Origin: Flavobacterium cucumis
Lineage (GTDB): Bacteria > Bacteroidota > Bacteroidia > Flavobacteriales > Flavobacteriaceae
Length of the DNA stretch: 64,000 nucleotides
Direction of reading: 5' to 3'
Assembly (NCBI RefSeq): GCF_900148835.1
Contig: NZ_FRYK01000001.1
Location: forward strand, 744,001-808,000
In this document: positions 32,241 through 41,386 of the stretch, in pieces
Numbering within the stretch: position 1 is the first letter of the stretch
Layout: the number at the start of each line of letters is the position of its first letter
Position numbers and translations under genes: made by a program
Notes under the pieces: generated by a model
What the model was told of the DNA's origin: nothing
Databases searched by the model: none
What the model saw: only the letters and a program-made list of their open reading frames with translations

Positions 32241-32247
32241 ATGATGA

Positions 32248-32862
32248 CTATTTTTTATTTTGATACAACACCGGATTTAACTCCTCGTCGTTGTACATTT
32301 TCATTTGTTTATACACTTTCATGTATTTGTCACCTGCTTCAATGTCTTCGATTAATTGGCTAATTGAAGTAAACATATCGTTTTTTTGATCTAACAATAC
32401 ATTTAATTTTTCTTGACATTTAGCTCTGTGTTCCGCTGTAGCTTCTGCACGAGTTGCCTCTTCGTTCATGTGGTAAATTTTCAAAGCTAAAATCGACAAA
32501 CGATCAATTGCCCAAGCTGGACTTTCCGTATTTATTTTTGCATTTGGTTTTACCTGAACATCTTTATATTTATTTAAGAAATAACTGTCGATGTATTCCA
32601 CCATATCGGTACGAACTTGATTCGAAGCATCAATTTTACGTTTTAAATCTAAGGCTGCAACTGGATCAATATTGGGATCACGAACGATATCTTCATAATG
32701 CCATTGCACGGTATCTACCCAGTTTTTTGCAAACAACAAATATTCAATTGTTCCCTTTTCATAAGGATTTAAAACAGGTTGATACACATCGTCAATAATG
32801 TGATATGTTTTGATACTTTGTTCAAAAATGGGAAATGCAAATTCAGCAAACATAATATTCAT
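32248..32862 (-). CDS. DUF4254 family protein
   Basis: A ~204-residue soluble, mostly helical protein matching the DUF4254 family (FAEFAFPIFEQSIKTYH..., NWVDTVQWHYEDIVRDPNIDP, ALDLKRKIDASNQVRTDMVEYID). The start is placed at the ATG at 32862; the ATG three codons later (32853) is equally possible. The open frame further upstream overlaps the promoter of the divergent upp gene. Function unknown; constant pairing with a GT9 glycosyltransferase suggests a role in LPS synthesis, which is inference. Confidence 0.85.
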   Translation of the reverse strand: MNIMFAEFAFPIFEQSIKTYHIIDDVYQPVLNPYEKGTIEYLLFAKNWVDTVQWHYEDIVRDPNIDPVAALDLKRKIDASNQVRTDMVEYIDSYFLNKYKDVQVKPNAKINTESPAWAIDRLSILALKIYHMNEEATRAEATAEHRAKCQEKLNVLLDQKNDMFTSISQLIEDIEAGDKYMKVYKQMKMYNDEELNPVLYQNKK

Positions 32863-32875
32863 ATTTAAGTGACTA

Positions 32876-32883
32876 CAAAAATA
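32876..32883 (-). promoter_or_regulatory. -7 element of the DUF4254-GT9 operon
   Basis: TATTTTTG on the minus strand (32883-32876) matches TAnnTTTG, 14 bases upstream of the ATG at 32862. A weaker TACTTTTA for the divergent upp gene lies at 32895-32902, so the two promoters are only about 11 bases apart. Confidence 0.5.
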
Positions 32884-32927
32884 AGGTTTTTTTGTACTTT
32901 TATCCTGAAATACAAAAAATAAAATCA

Positions 32928-33581
32928 ATGCACATTCATTATATCTCTGAACAAAACAGTATTCTCAATCATTTTTTGGCGCAAATTCGTGATGTGAACA
33001 TCCAAAAAGACAGTATGCGTTTTAGAAAAAACATTGAGCGTATTGGGGAAATAATGGCCTACGAATTAAGTAAAACACTTGATTATAAAAAAATTGATGT
33101 GCAAACACCGCTAGGTATTAAACATACTACCACCATTGCCGAACCTGTAGTTTTATGTTCAATACTTCGTGCAGGATTGGCTTTACATCAAGGTTTTATG
33201 AATTTTTTTGACAATGCAGAAAACGGATTTGTTTCGGCTTATCGTCATCATTACAACAATGATGATAAATTTGAAATTTTAGTAGAATATCAAGCGGCGC
33301 CTTCTTTCGAGGGAAAAAACTTGATTTTAATTGACCCAATGCTAGCTACTGGACAATCATTGGTAGCCGTTTTACATAAATTGCATTTAGAACAAAAACC
33401 AAAAGAAATTCATATTGCAGTTGTGATTGCTACCCCCGAAGGAATTCAATATTTGGAAGAAAATGTTCCTGAAAACTGTCATTTGTGGGTAGCCGCTTTA
33501 GATGATAAATTGAACGAACACAATTATATCGTTCCTGGTTTAGGTGATGCTGGAGATTTAGCTTATGGAATTAAATTATAG
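32928..33581 (+). CDS. upp: Uracil phosphoribosyltransferase
   Basis: Pyrimidine salvage: uracil plus PRPP to UMP, cytoplasmic. 217 residues from the ATG at 32928 (MHIHYISEQNSILNHFLAQIRD); the 12-codon extension to 32892 covers the promoter. The PRPP loop is IDPMLATGQSL, and PSFEGKNLI and the C-terminal PGLGDAGDLAYG uracil-binding motif are intact. Its stop overlaps by 6 bases the stop of the convergent DUF6427 gene. Confidence 0.95.
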   Translation: MHIHYISEQNSILNHFLAQIRDVNIQKDSMRFRKNIERIGEIMAYELSKTLDYKKIDVQTPLGIKHTTTIAEPVVLCSILRAGLALHQGFMNFFDNAENGFVSAYRHHYNNDDKFEILVEYQAAPSFEGKNLILIDPMLATGQSLVAVLHKLHLEQKPKEIHIAVVIATPEGIQYLEENVPENCHLWVAALDDKLNEHNYIVPGLGDAGDLAYGIKL

Positions 33582-34505
33582 TTGCATTACAAAAAAGAAA
33601 AGCCCACAAATCAACAAAGAATACAACACTATTTCTCTTACCCAATTATTTTCGATTTTTTCTATAAAATTAGCTCCTATTATTGCTAAAGGAGCAAAAC
33701 AAAATGCAAGACATCCATTGTTTTTATTAGCTGAAAGTATGTAAATCCCCAAACCTAAAAGAAAGGAAAATAATATCGTTTTGTGAGAAGATTGTAAATT
33801 CAACGCTTTTTTAGGAATATCAAAAAGATGCGAAATAAAAGCAAACAAACTAATAGAGGAAAAAAGAGCTAATGCAATTCTTTGGTAAATATTATCAAAA
33901 TAATAGAAATCAAAACTAACGTACGTTTGGCTCAATATTTCACTCATTAAACTATTGTTCATAATACTGTTCGCAAGAAAAAACAAAACCGTTACTGCAA
34001 ACAATGATATAAAAGGAATAATCCAATTTCGATAATCTTTAGAAACGTGGAGTATAATAGCTATGAATACTAAAACTATGTAAAATATGCTCCAAAAATG
34101 AAATAATGCCGCCAAGAAAATCCAAAAAGAAGCATCAAAGATTTTCTCTTTAGTAGCTGAGAAAGATTTTAATGAAATCAACTTTCTTAAAGCTAATAAT
34201 AACATAAAATTAGATACTATTATCTCTTTGTTTTGAAAAAAAGAAGAAAAAAAAAGTAAAAAAATAAAAAACAACAATAAAGCGTAATTATTACCTTTTA
34301 TCAAGTCGTTCTTCAAAGCGATAAAATCCGTTAAAAATAAAGAAAAGAAAATTAAAATGCCATAACCAAAACCTTCAACGTAATAGAACCAATCTGCACT
34401 TGGTGAAGCTGTGGAAATAGTCTTCAACACAATAAAAAATAATGATAAAATGCCTATCATTAAATAATTAAATGGTCTTGTTTTACTAAAAACGCTTGCT
34501 ATCAT
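33576..34505 (-). CDS. DUF6427-type polytopic membrane protein
   Basis: A 309-residue protein with 8-9 membrane helices (MIASVFSKTRPFNYLMIGILSLFFIVLKTI at the start, several pairs following). It looks like the flavobacterial family DUF6427, which is commonly found beside upp, DUF6341 and purD, exactly as here. Conserved polar residues such as the N-terminal RPFN may be functional, but the role is unknown. Old annotations calling such proteins carotene oxygenases have no support in the sequence. Confidence 0.75.
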   Translation of the reverse strand: MIASVFSKTRPFNYLMIGILSLFFIVLKTISTASPSADWFYYVEGFGYGILIFFSLFLTDFIALKNDLIKGNNYALLLFFIFLLFFSSFFQNKEIIVSNFMLLLALRKLISLKSFSATKEKIFDASFWIFLAALFHFWSIFYIVLVFIAIILHVSKDYRNWIIPFISLFAVTVLFFLANSIMNNSLMSEILSQTYVSFDFYYFDNIYQRIALALFSSISLFAFISHLFDIPKKALNLQSSHKTILFSFLLGLGIYILSANKNNGCLAFCFAPLAIIGANFIEKIENNWVREIVLYSLLICGLFFFVMQL

Positions 34506-34517
34506 CCGAATATTTTA

Positions 34518-34525
34518 TATTTTTG
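34518..34525 (+). promoter_or_regulatory. -7 element of the DUF6341 gene
   Basis: TATTTTTG (34518-34525) matches TAnnTTTG. The ATG is at 34552. Confidence 0.5.
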
Positions 34526-34551
34526 TGGTGTAAATATAATACTTTATCAAA

Positions 34552-34782
34552 ATGAAATCATTTTTTGAAGGAATACAATCACTTTTCGTAGATTTTTTAT
34601 TCTTACCTATGGATTGGTTAAGAGAACTAGAATTAACTGATTGGTGGACTGCAAATATCTTAAACTGGATTTTTATTATTATTTGTTGTGCGGCTATGAC
34701 CTATTGGATTAAACAATTGAACATCTTTAAGGCCAACAATGAAGATGACCAAGATACAACAGCACACTCATTTTTAAAATAA
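34552..34782 (+). CDS. DUF6341-type small membrane protein
   Basis: A 76-residue protein: amphipathic N-terminal region (SFFEGIQSLFVDFLFLPMDWLRELELTDWWTAN), one strong membrane helix (about 39-59), and a short acidic cytoplasmic tail (KANNEDDQDTTAHSFLK). It fits the small flavobacterial family DUF6341 and the conserved neighbourhood DUF6427-DUF6341-purD. Function unknown. Confidence 0.75.
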   Translation: MKSFFEGIQSLFVDFLFLPMDWLRELELTDWWTANILNWIFIIICCAAMTYWIKQLNIFKANNEDDQDTTAHSFLK

Positions 34783-34802
34783 TTTTAAGATACTAGCAAG
34801 GA

Positions 34803-36074
34803 TTATAAATCCCTACCAATATCTGTTCTAAAATACATCTTATCAAATTGTAGCTTAGCTATACTTTGATAAGATTTTTTTATGGCTTCTTGAAAATCTT
34901 TCCCGTAAGAAGTTACAGCTATCACGCGACCTCCATTGGTCACAACTTTACCATTCTGTAATTTTGTTCCTGCATGAAATGGAATAGAATCTATTATATT
35001 TTCCAATCCGAAAATCTCTTTCCCTTTTTCGTAATCCTCTGGATAACCACCTGAAACGACCATAATAGTTGTTGCTGCCCTTTCATCAATTTCCAAAGTA
35101 ATTTTATCTAATTGCTGATTCGAGATGGCCTGAAAAATTTCAACTAAATCACTTTTTAATCTTGGCATTACTACTTCTGTTTCTGGATCACCCATACGAA
35201 CATTGTATTCGATTACCATTGGTTCGCCTTTCACATTGATTAATCCTATGAAAACAAATCCTTTGTATTCAATTCCGTCTTTCTGTAAACCTGCAATGGT
35301 TGGTTTTACAATTCGAGTTTCAATTTTTTCTAATAAAACTGCATCCGCAAATGGAACTGGAGATACCGCACCCATTCCGCCGGTATTTAATCCTGTATCA
35401 CCTTCTCCGATTCGCTTGTAATCTTTTGCTGTTGGTAATACTTTATATGATGTTCCGTCGGTTAAAACGAAACAACTTAATTCGATTCCGTCTAAAAACT
35501 CTTCGATGACTACTTTTGAACTCGCTTGTCCAAATTTAGCTCCCACCAACATATTTCTCAACTCCGTTTTCGCTTCCTCTAAATCGGATAAAATTAAAAC
35601 ACCTTTTCCTGCTGCTAATCCGTCTGCTTTTAAAACATATGGTGCTTCTAAAGTTTCTAAAAATGCACAACCTTGTTCTACAGTTTCTTTTGTAAAACTT
35701 TCGTAACGAGCCGTTGGAATGTTGTGTTTTACTAAAAATTCTTTGGCAAATTCTTTACTTCCTTCCAATTGTGCTCCCACTTTTGATGGACCGATTACTG
35801 GAATGTGATTGATTTGAATGTCATTTTTAAAGAAATCATAAATTCCTAAAACCAATGGATCTTCAGGTCCAACCACAACCATTTCCACTTTCTCCTGTAA
35901 AACAAAAGCTTTGACAGCATCAAAATCGTTCGGATTCAAATCCACATTTTTTGCGATGGATGCTGTTCCTGCGTTTCCAGGTGCAACAAAAAGAGAAGTA
36001 CATTTTGAAGATTGAAGCATTTTCCAAGCTAGTGCGTGTTCTCGACCGCCAGAACCAAGTAGTAAAATAGTCAT
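34803..36074 (-). CDS. purD: Phosphoribosylamine-glycine ligase
   Basis: ATP-grasp enzyme of de novo purine synthesis (phosphoribosylamine + glycine to GAR). 423 residues from the ATG at 36074, with [19 protein letters not shown] as the classical N-terminus. [23 protein letters not shown] (ATP loop) and [11 protein letters not shown] are present, with [17 protein letters not shown] in the metal/ATP site. The open frame extends 55 codons upstream into the divergent higB, which is rejected. A -7 element TATTTTTG lies at 36106-36099. Confidence 0.95.
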   Translation of the reverse strand: MTILLLGSGGREHALAWKMLQSSKCTSLFVAPGNAGTASIAKNVDLNPNDFDAVKAFVLQEKVEMVVVGPEDPLVLGIYDFFKNDIQINHIPVIGPSKVGAQLEGSKEFAKEFLVKHNIPTARYESFTKETVEQGCAFLETLEAPYVLKADGLAAGKGVLILSDLEEAKTELRNMLVGAKFGQASSKVVIEEFLDGIELSCFVLTDGTSYKVLPTAKDYKRIGEGDTGLNTGGMGAVSPVPFADAVLLEKIETRIVKPTIAGLQKDGIEYKGFVFIGLINVKGEPMVIEYNVRMGDPETEVVMPRLKSDLVEIFQAISNQQLDKITLEIDERAATTIMVVSGGYPEDYEKGKEIFGLENIIDSIPFHAGTKLQNGKVVTNGGRVIAVTSYGKDFQEAIKKSYQSIAKLQFDKMYFRTDIGRDL

Positions 36075-36098
36075 TTTGTGTGTTGTTATGTTGTTTGG

Positions 36099-36106
36099 CA
36101 AAAATA
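36099..36106 (-). promoter_or_regulatory. -7 element of purD
   Basis: TATTTTTG on the minus strand (36106-36099), 24 bases upstream of the purD ATG, matching TAnnTTTG. Confidence 0.5.
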
Positions 36107-36140
36107 CTTCGTTTTGAACACAAATAATAATTTTTTTTCC

Positions 36141-36148
36141 TACCTTTG
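36141..36148 (+). promoter_or_regulatory. -7 element of the higBA operon
   Basis: TACCTTTG (36141-36148) matches TAnnTTTG. The higB ATG follows at 36169. GTTAGTAAC just downstream (36151-36159) is a small palindrome that could serve autoregulation by HigA, which is speculative. Confidence 0.5.
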
Positions 36149-36168
36149 ACGTTAGTAACGCGAAAAGT

Positions 36169-36450
36169 ATGATAATTTCTTTTGGAGATAAAAACACCGA
36201 AAAAATTTGGAATGGTATAGCCGTAAAAAAGCCATCCATTGAAATTCAAGAAATTGGAAGACGAAAACTGAGAATGTTACACAATTCAATGGATATCAAT
36301 GATTTAAGAATTCCGCCATCGAACCGACTGGAGAAATTAAAAGGAAACTTAAAAGATTTTTATAGTATCCGAATTAACAATCAATGGCGCATTGTTTTTA
36401 AGTGGGAAAACAATAATGCTTTTGACGTTGAAATTATAGATTATCATTAA
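36169..36450 (+). CDS. higB: HigB/RelE-superfamily toxin of a type II toxin-antitoxin system
   Basis: A 93-residue ribosome-dependent mRNA interferase-type toxin (family function). Typical HigB features are an N-terminal [13 protein letters not shown], '[29 protein letters not shown]' and '[15 protein letters not shown]', with the conserved R..R....F core. The antitoxin gene follows after 2 bases, toxin first, as in HigBA systems. The reading frame is intact. It lies at the edge of the polysaccharide locus, a common place for acquired modules. Confidence 0.92.
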   Translation: MIISFGDKNTEKIWNGIAVKKPSIEIQEIGRRKLRMLHNSMDINDLRIPPSNRLEKLKGNLKDFYSIRINNQWRIVFKWENNNAFDVEIIDYH

Positions 36451-36452
36451 TT

Positions 36453-36755
36453 ATGAGTAGATTAAAAAACATACATCCAGGTGAAATTTTATTGGAAGAA
36501 TTCATGATTCCATTAGAAATAACAGCTTATAAATTAGCTAAAGATATTGATGTTCCTCAAACTAGAATATCGGAAATCATCAAAGAAAAAAGAAGAATTA
36601 CGGCTGATACTGCGATTAGACTGAGTAATTATTTTGGAAATTCTGCCAAATTTTGGTTGGGCCTACAAGACGATTATGATATTGAATTTGAAAAAACACA
36701 GAAAGAATTAGAATTTAAAAACATCATTCCTTTTGATGATAAAAAAGTAGCCTAA
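36453..36755 (+). CDS. higA: HigA antitoxin, XRE-type helix-turn-helix
   Basis: A 100-residue antitoxin of the HigA/VapI type: IHPGEILLEEFMIPLEITAYKLAKDIDVPQTRISEIIKEKRRITADTAIRLSNYFGNSAKFWLGLQ is the classical HTH-and-capping pattern. It should neutralise HigB and repress its own promoter. Its stop overlaps the start of the next gene, a CapK-like ligase (TAATG), so the surface polysaccharide gene may be read from the toxin-antitoxin promoter. Confidence 0.93.
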   Translation: MSRLKNIHPGEILLEEFMIPLEITAYKLAKDIDVPQTRISEIIKEKRRITADTAIRLSNYFGNSAKFWLGLQDDYDIEFEKTQKELEFKNIIPFDDKKVA

Positions 36756-38065
36756 TGTTCAACTTGTTTCATCTTTCTTTAAAATTAAGCGGTTTTCCGA
36801 TTGCGAATGCTCAGGCTGATTTTGAAAAAATTCTAGCGATTTCCGAAGCAGATTATCCTGATTATCTCGAAACTAAAAAGCGAGAAATTGTAGAATTTCA
36901 TTTGAAAAACAATCCTTTTTATCATAATTTAGTTGGGAAAGAAACTTTCGACAATTGGAACGAATTACCCGTTCTAACCAAAAAAGATTTACAAAAACCT
37001 TTAAAAGATCGACTTTCAAAAGGCTATTCCGAAAAAACTGTTTTTGTAAATAAAACTTCAGGTTCAAGTGGTGATCCATTTGTTTTTGCTAAAGATAAAG
37101 AAGCGCATGCCTTTACTTGGGCTTCGATTATGTATCGTTTTGGTTGGTATGGTGTTGATTTTAATTCGTCGTATCAAGCGCGATTTTATGGCATTCCCAT
37201 GGATTTTATTGGGTACAGAAAAGAGCGTTTGAAAGACTTTTTAAGCAAAAGATATCGTTTCCCGATTTTTGATTTATCGGATACAATTTTAGATGGTGTT
37301 TTGGAACATTTTAAAACCGAAAAGTTTAATTACATCAATGGTTATACAAGCTCGATTGTCCTTTTTGGAAAATATTTACAAGCGCGAAATATCATTTTAA
37401 CCGATGTTTGCCCAACGTTGAAAGTTTGTATGGTAACATCTGAAATGTTGTTTGAAGAAGACAAAATCTTGCTTGAAAAATATTTAGGAATTCCCGTTGT
37501 CAATGAATATGGTGCTTCGGAATTAGACTTGATTGCATTTCAGCATCCAAATGACGAATGGCAAGTGAATTCGGAAACCTTGTTTTTAGAGATTTTGGAT
37601 GAAAATAACCAACCTGTTCCTTATGGAAAAAAAGGAAAAATAGTGATTACTTCCTTGTACAACAAAGCGCATCCGTTTATTCGTTATGAAATTGGCGATA
37701 TTGGAATTCTGGATGAAAAAAGCACGTTGAAAAAACCCATACTAAAAAAATTAATTGGAAGAACCAGCGATGTTGCACTTTTACCAAGTGGAAAAAAATC
37801 GCCAGGATTAACCTTTTACTACGTAACCAAAAGCATCATTGAAGATGATGGGAACGTAAAAGAATTCATTGTGCGCCAAACCAAAATAGATAGTTTTGAG
37901 ATTGATTATGTGAGTTCTGTAGAATTGACTTTGGAACAAACTCAAGAAATTGAAAAAGCAATTGCTAAATATTTAGAACCTGGATTGCATTTTACTTACA
38001 ACCGAAAAAAAGTTTTGGAACGCACAAAAAGAGGGAAATTGAAGCAATTTCAATCAAATTTATAA
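36755..38065 (+). CDS. CapK/PaaK-like adenylate-forming enzyme
   Basis: A 436-residue member of the phenylacetate-CoA ligase/CapK branch of acyl-adenylating enzymes. The phosphate-binding loop is KTSGSSGDPFVF, followed by EYGASELDLIAF and YEIGDIGIL. CapK-type proteins lie in capsule and LPS loci, where they probably activate an acyl or amino-acyl group that decorates a sugar. No CoA or acyl substrate can be read from the sequence. Its start is embedded in the higA stop, while the rest of the sugar cluster runs in the opposite direction. Confidence 0.85.
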   Translation: MFNLFHLSLKLSGFPIANAQADFEKILAISEADYPDYLETKKREIVEFHLKNNPFYHNLVGKETFDNWNELPVLTKKDLQKPLKDRLSKGYSEKTVFVNKTSGSSGDPFVFAKDKEAHAFTWASIMYRFGWYGVDFNSSYQARFYGIPMDFIGYRKERLKDFLSKRYRFPIFDLSDTILDGVLEHFKTEKFNYINGYTSSIVLFGKYLQARNIILTDVCPTLKVCMVTSEMLFEEDKILLEKYLGIPVVNEYGASELDLIAFQHPNDEWQVNSETLFLEILDENNQPVPYGKKGKIVITSLYNKAHPFIRYEIGDIGILDEKSTLKKPILKKLIGRTSDVALLPSGKKSPGLTFYYVTKSIIEDDGNVKEFIVRQTKIDSFEIDYVSSVELTLEQTQEIEKAIAKYLEPGLHFTYNRKKVLERTKRGKLKQFQSNL

Positions 38066-38095
38066 TTGATTTGTAAGTTTGAGCAAAGTCGAAAA

Positions 38096-38848
38096 CTAAT
38101 TTCTATACTTCATAAAACCGCGATACATCCAATGCAACATATAATAAGTAGATTGAACAATATTAAGTCTCCCAACTTCTCTATAAAATTGCCATTGGTA
38201 TCGAATCAAATTCGATTTTCTTCTGGAAAGTGAGTTTTCTCTGATTCTGTAAATTGCTTGTGTTTCTTGTATTCCGTATGCGAAAGGAATGACTTTTAAA
38301 TAATTCAACCACAATCCCATGTCTTGACGTTTTCGGATTAATGGCATGTACTTTTTGCCTAACTTTTTAATGTCTAAAAAAGCTGTCAAACAACTTACAG
38401 AATTCGATTTTAGAATATCTGTATAGGAAACTTTATGCGGAACAATAAAATCCGAAAAAATAAACTCTAATTTTTCATTAGCTCTTTTATAGGACGAAAA
38501 CACGAATGGAATACCAATTTCTTTAATGGTTTTGATGTTGTTTTCGATAAAGGTTGGGAACCAAATATCATCGGCGTCGATAAATGTCAAATAATCACCA
38601 TACGCTTTTTCAATACCGGTATTTCGAGCTACTGCTGGACCAAAATTTTGGCCTAATTTATGAAATTGTATTCGATCGTCATTTTGAATTATGGATAAAA
38701 CTACACTTTCGGTTTCATCCGAAGAACCATCATCTACAATTATCATTTCCCAATTTGAATAGGTTTGGTTTTGTACCGATTGTATTGTTTCAGCAATGAA
38801 TTTTGCAGAATTATATGAGGGGGTTATTATTGATACTAAAGCATTCAT
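38096..38848 (-). CDS. Glycosyltransferase family 2
   Basis: A 250-residue GT-A inverting glycosyltransferase. N-terminal VSIITPSYNSAKFIAETIQSVQNQTYSNWEMIIVDDGSSDET binds the nucleotide sugar, and LTFIDADDIWFPTF has the metal-binding DxD. The C-terminal part resembles WfgS/WfeV-type capsule enzymes. It is the last gene of the long minus-strand polysaccharide operon; its ATG overlaps the stop of the WcaJ-like gene (TAATG). Confidence 0.88.
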   Translation of the reverse strand: MNALVSIITPSYNSAKFIAETIQSVQNQTYSNWEMIIVDDGSSDETESVVLSIIQNDDRIQFHKLGQNFGPAVARNTGIEKAYGDYLTFIDADDIWFPTFIENNIKTIKEIGIPFVFSSYKRANEKLEFIFSDFIVPHKVSYTDILKSNSVSCLTAFLDIKKLGKKYMPLIRKRQDMGLWLNYLKVIPFAYGIQETQAIYRIRENSLSRRKSNLIRYQWQFYREVGRLNIVQSTYYMLHWMYRGFMKYRN

Positions 38849-40200
38849 TAGTAGGCTTTTTTTTCTCCTTTAATGGTATTGATTATTGTTGCAAAAATAA
38901 TCTTAATATCAAGAAGTAATGACCAATTTTCAAGGTAGAAAATGTCATATTTTACACGATTAATTATATCCTTCTCTGTCTCAACTTCTCCTCTAAAACC
39001 ATTTGTTTGAGCCAAACCTGTAATCCCTGGCTTTATAAAATGTCTTACCATAAATTTATCAACGCTTTTCGCATACATTTCAGTATGGCTTACCATATGA
39101 GGTCTAGGTCCAACAACTGACATATCTCCTAACAATACATTAAAAAACTGAGGCAATTCATCAATACTAGTTTTTCGTATAAACTTTCCTACTTTGGTAA
39201 TTCTGGGATCATTCTTTTGAACTTGTTCTAAATCGGCTATAGGGTTTAAATACATTGAGCGGAATTTATAACAAAAAAATTCTTCATAGTTCAAACCATT
39301 TCTTTTTTGCTTAAAAAAAATGGGACCTCTAGATTCCAATCTAATAATCAACGCTAAAATTGGAGTCAACCAAGACAACAAGAAAACAATTATCGCTGTT
39401 GAGAATACGATATCAAAAAAACGTTTCAATCGCTTATTGACTTCTTTATCTAAAGGAATCGTTCGTAAAGAAATTATTGGGATATAACCATAATATTCGA
39501 CCGCTAGATTTCTCAAAAAAGTATTCTTACTATCTGGCAAGAACTTTACAGTTTTTAAATTATTATCCGCAAAATGTATAAAACTATTAATTTCTCTATG
39601 TGTTAAAGTATTTATAGATAAATAAATTTCGTCAATTTTGTTATCGATTACAAAGTTTTTACTTTCAAGTATTTCTTTTTTCTTTATCTTCTTTAAATCA
39701 AATATCTGGGAAAGATTATAACCATAGTCGGGATTTGTTGTAAAGAATGCTTTTAACTCGTCAACACTTTTACCGTTTCCAACAATAACAACATTTCGTT
39801 GATTTCCACCATACAGAATACGGTATTTTTTAAGGAGAAAGAAAATAGAAAATTTAACGAATCCCACTAATAAGAAACAGCATAAGATATAATACCCTAC
39901 TTCATCTACTGTTACGTACTTATATTTAAAACCAACATAAGCAAAAGTGATTAAACTTGTTAAAAAAAATTGCTTTAATAATTTGGCAAAAATCTCAATT
40001 TCTTTACTATACCTGTAAACCTCATAATACCCGGAATAATAAGACACAATCAACCAAAAAAAGGATAACAAGACATGATATCCAATATTACTCATAGCAG
40101 TTCTCATACAAACTATAACTAGAAAATTAATAATAACTAAATCTAGAATAATTTGTATTGGTCTAATATAAACGGAGTATCTGCCTGTTTTGTTTTTCAA
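38848..40200 (-). CDS. WcaJ-type polyprenyl glycosylphosphotransferase (initiating transferase, TTG start)
   Basis: A 450-residue inner-membrane enzyme that transfers a sugar-1-phosphate (glucose, galactose or similar) to undecaprenyl phosphate and so starts the repeat unit. Four N-terminal helices and a Rossmann-like middle domain (NVVIVGNGKSVDELKAF) precede the catalytic domain: KRFFDIVFSTAIIVFLLSWLTPILALIIRLESRGPIFFKQKRNG, YKFRSM, and SIDELPQFFNVLLGDMSVVGPRP. The start is TTG at 40200, directly after the TAA of the upstream gene with no gap. The first in-frame ATG would delete the first membrane helix. Confidence 0.9.
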   Translation of the reverse strand: MKNKTGRYSVYIRPIQIILDLVIINFLVIVCMRTAMSNIGYHVLLSFFWLIVSYYSGYYEVYRYSKEIEIFAKLLKQFFLTSLITFAYVGFKYKYVTVDEVGYYILCCFLLVGFVKFSIFFLLKKYRILYGGNQRNVVIVGNGKSVDELKAFFTTNPDYGYNLSQIFDLKKIKKKEILESKNFVIDNKIDEIYLSINTLTHREINSFIHFADNNLKTVKFLPDSKNTFLRNLAVEYYGYIPIISLRTIPLDKEVNKRLKRFFDIVFSTAIIVFLLSWLTPILALIIRLESRGPIFFKQKRNGLNYEEFFCYKFRSMYLNPIADLEQVQKNDPRITKVGKFIRKTSIDELPQFFNVLLGDMSVVGPRPHMVSHTEMYAKSVDKFMVRHFIKPGITGLAQTNGFRGEVETEKDIINRVKYDIFYLENWSLLLDIKIIFATIINTIKGEKKAY

Positions 40201-41184
40201 TTAATGAATGTATTTTGTAAAATCTTTATGTTCTTCTTTAGCCAATTCTTCTGGAGAAAGTGATTTAAAATACGCATAGGTTAATTTCATTCCGTCTTCA
40301 CGTGATACTTTTGCTTCCCAACCTAATATTTCTCTTGCTTTAGTAATATCGGGTTGACGTTGCATGGGATCATTTATTGGAAGCGGATGATAAACAACTT
40401 TTTGATCGGTTCCAGTTAATTTAATGATTTCTTCTGCAAAATCTTTAATCGTAATTTCATCTGGGTTTCCAATGTTTACTGGTAAATGATAATTTGAATG
40501 CAATAATCTAAAAATTCCTTCTACTTGATCATCAACATAACAGAAAGAACGGGTTTGACTTCCGTCTCCAAAAATAGTTAAATCTTCACCGCGAAGTGCT
40601 TGTCCAATAAATGCTGGAATAACACGGCCATCGTTCAATCGCATCCTTGGTCCATATGTGTTAAAAATTCGTACAATTCTAGTTTCAACACCATGAAAAG
40701 TATGATACGCCATAGTTATAGATTCTTGAAAACGTTTGGCTTCGTCATAAACACCTCTAGGTCCTATAGTGTTTACGTTTCCATAATATTCTTCTGTTTG
40801 TGGATGTACTAAAGGATCCCCATAAACTTCTGATGTTGAAGCAATAAGGATTCTAGCCTTTTTAACACGTGCTAAACCTAGTAAATTATGTGTGCCCAGC
40901 GAACCTACTTTTAAAGTTTGAATTGGAATTTTTAGATAATCTATTGGACTTGCTGGGGATGCAAAATGTAAAATATAGTCTAATTTGCCGGGTACATGAA
41001 CAAATTTTGTAATGTCATGATGGTAAAATTCGAAATTTTGAAGCTTAAAAAGATGTTCAATATTTTTTAAATCACCCGTAATTAGGTTATCCATTCCGAT
41101 AACAAAATAACCTTCTTTAATAAATCTATCGCAAAGATGAGAGCCTAAAAAACCTGCTGCACCTGTAATTAATATTCTTTTCAT
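40201..41184 (-). CDS. UDP-glucuronate decarboxylase (UDP-xylose synthase family)
   Basis: An NAD-dependent short-chain dehydrogenase-type enzyme of 327 residues that converts UDP-glucuronate to UDP-xylose. It has [15 protein letters not shown] (NAD loop), the serine in [15 protein letters not shown], catalytic YDEAK, and '[14 protein letters not shown]', with [10 protein letters not shown] and [10 protein letters not shown]; these are diagnostic of the UXS family versus dTDP-glucose dehydratases. It supplies UDP-xylose to the locus. No UDP-glucose dehydrogenase is in the window, so UDP-glucuronate must be made elsewhere. Confidence 0.9.
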   Translation of the reverse strand: MKRILITGAAGFLGSHLCDRFIKEGYFVIGMDNLITGDLKNIEHLFKLQNFEFYHHDITKFVHVPGKLDYILHFASPASPIDYLKIPIQTLKVGSLGTHNLLGLARVKKARILIASTSEVYGDPLVHPQTEEYYGNVNTIGPRGVYDEAKRFQESITMAYHTFHGVETRIVRIFNTYGPRMRLNDGRVIPAFIGQALRGEDLTIFGDGSQTRSFCYVDDQVEGIFRLLHSNYHLPVNIGNPDEITIKDFAEEIIKLTGTDQKVVYHPLPINDPMQRQPDITKAREILGWEAKVSREDGMKLTYAYFKSLSPEELAKEEHKDFTKYIH

Positions 41185-41386
41185 AATAATTTATTGTCTT
41201 TTTTATTGTTTGTCAAATCCAAACAATTCTGATTTGTTTAACAAATGACATGGTCAAAAATAAGCTTATCATCAATGATGTCAAAACATAATATATAAAA
41301 TGTTTGGATTTAATTTTAGTCTTAAATAAATTTAAAGCATTAAAAAAAGTAAAACTCAAATTATATTGATCACCAAAACAAGTTTC

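Noticed and set aside
31729-32244. A 171-codon open frame on the plus strand
   Set aside because: It lies wholly opposite the well-supported GT9 glycosyltransferase gene and has no recognisable motif.
33576-34505. Carotene 15,15'-monooxygenase function for the DUF6427-type protein
   Set aside because: No iron-binding histidine set of that enzyme class is visible; the protein is simply a polytopic membrane protein.
36075-36239. Longer start for purD (55 extra codons)
   Set aside because: It would overlap higB and both promoters; [14 protein letters not shown] is the conserved N-terminus.
41185-41386. Possible small RNA or leader between the UXS and methyltransferase genes
   Set aside because: Only weak inverted repeats (TTTGTC/AACAAATGACA) are visible and there is no promoter or T-tailed hairpin.
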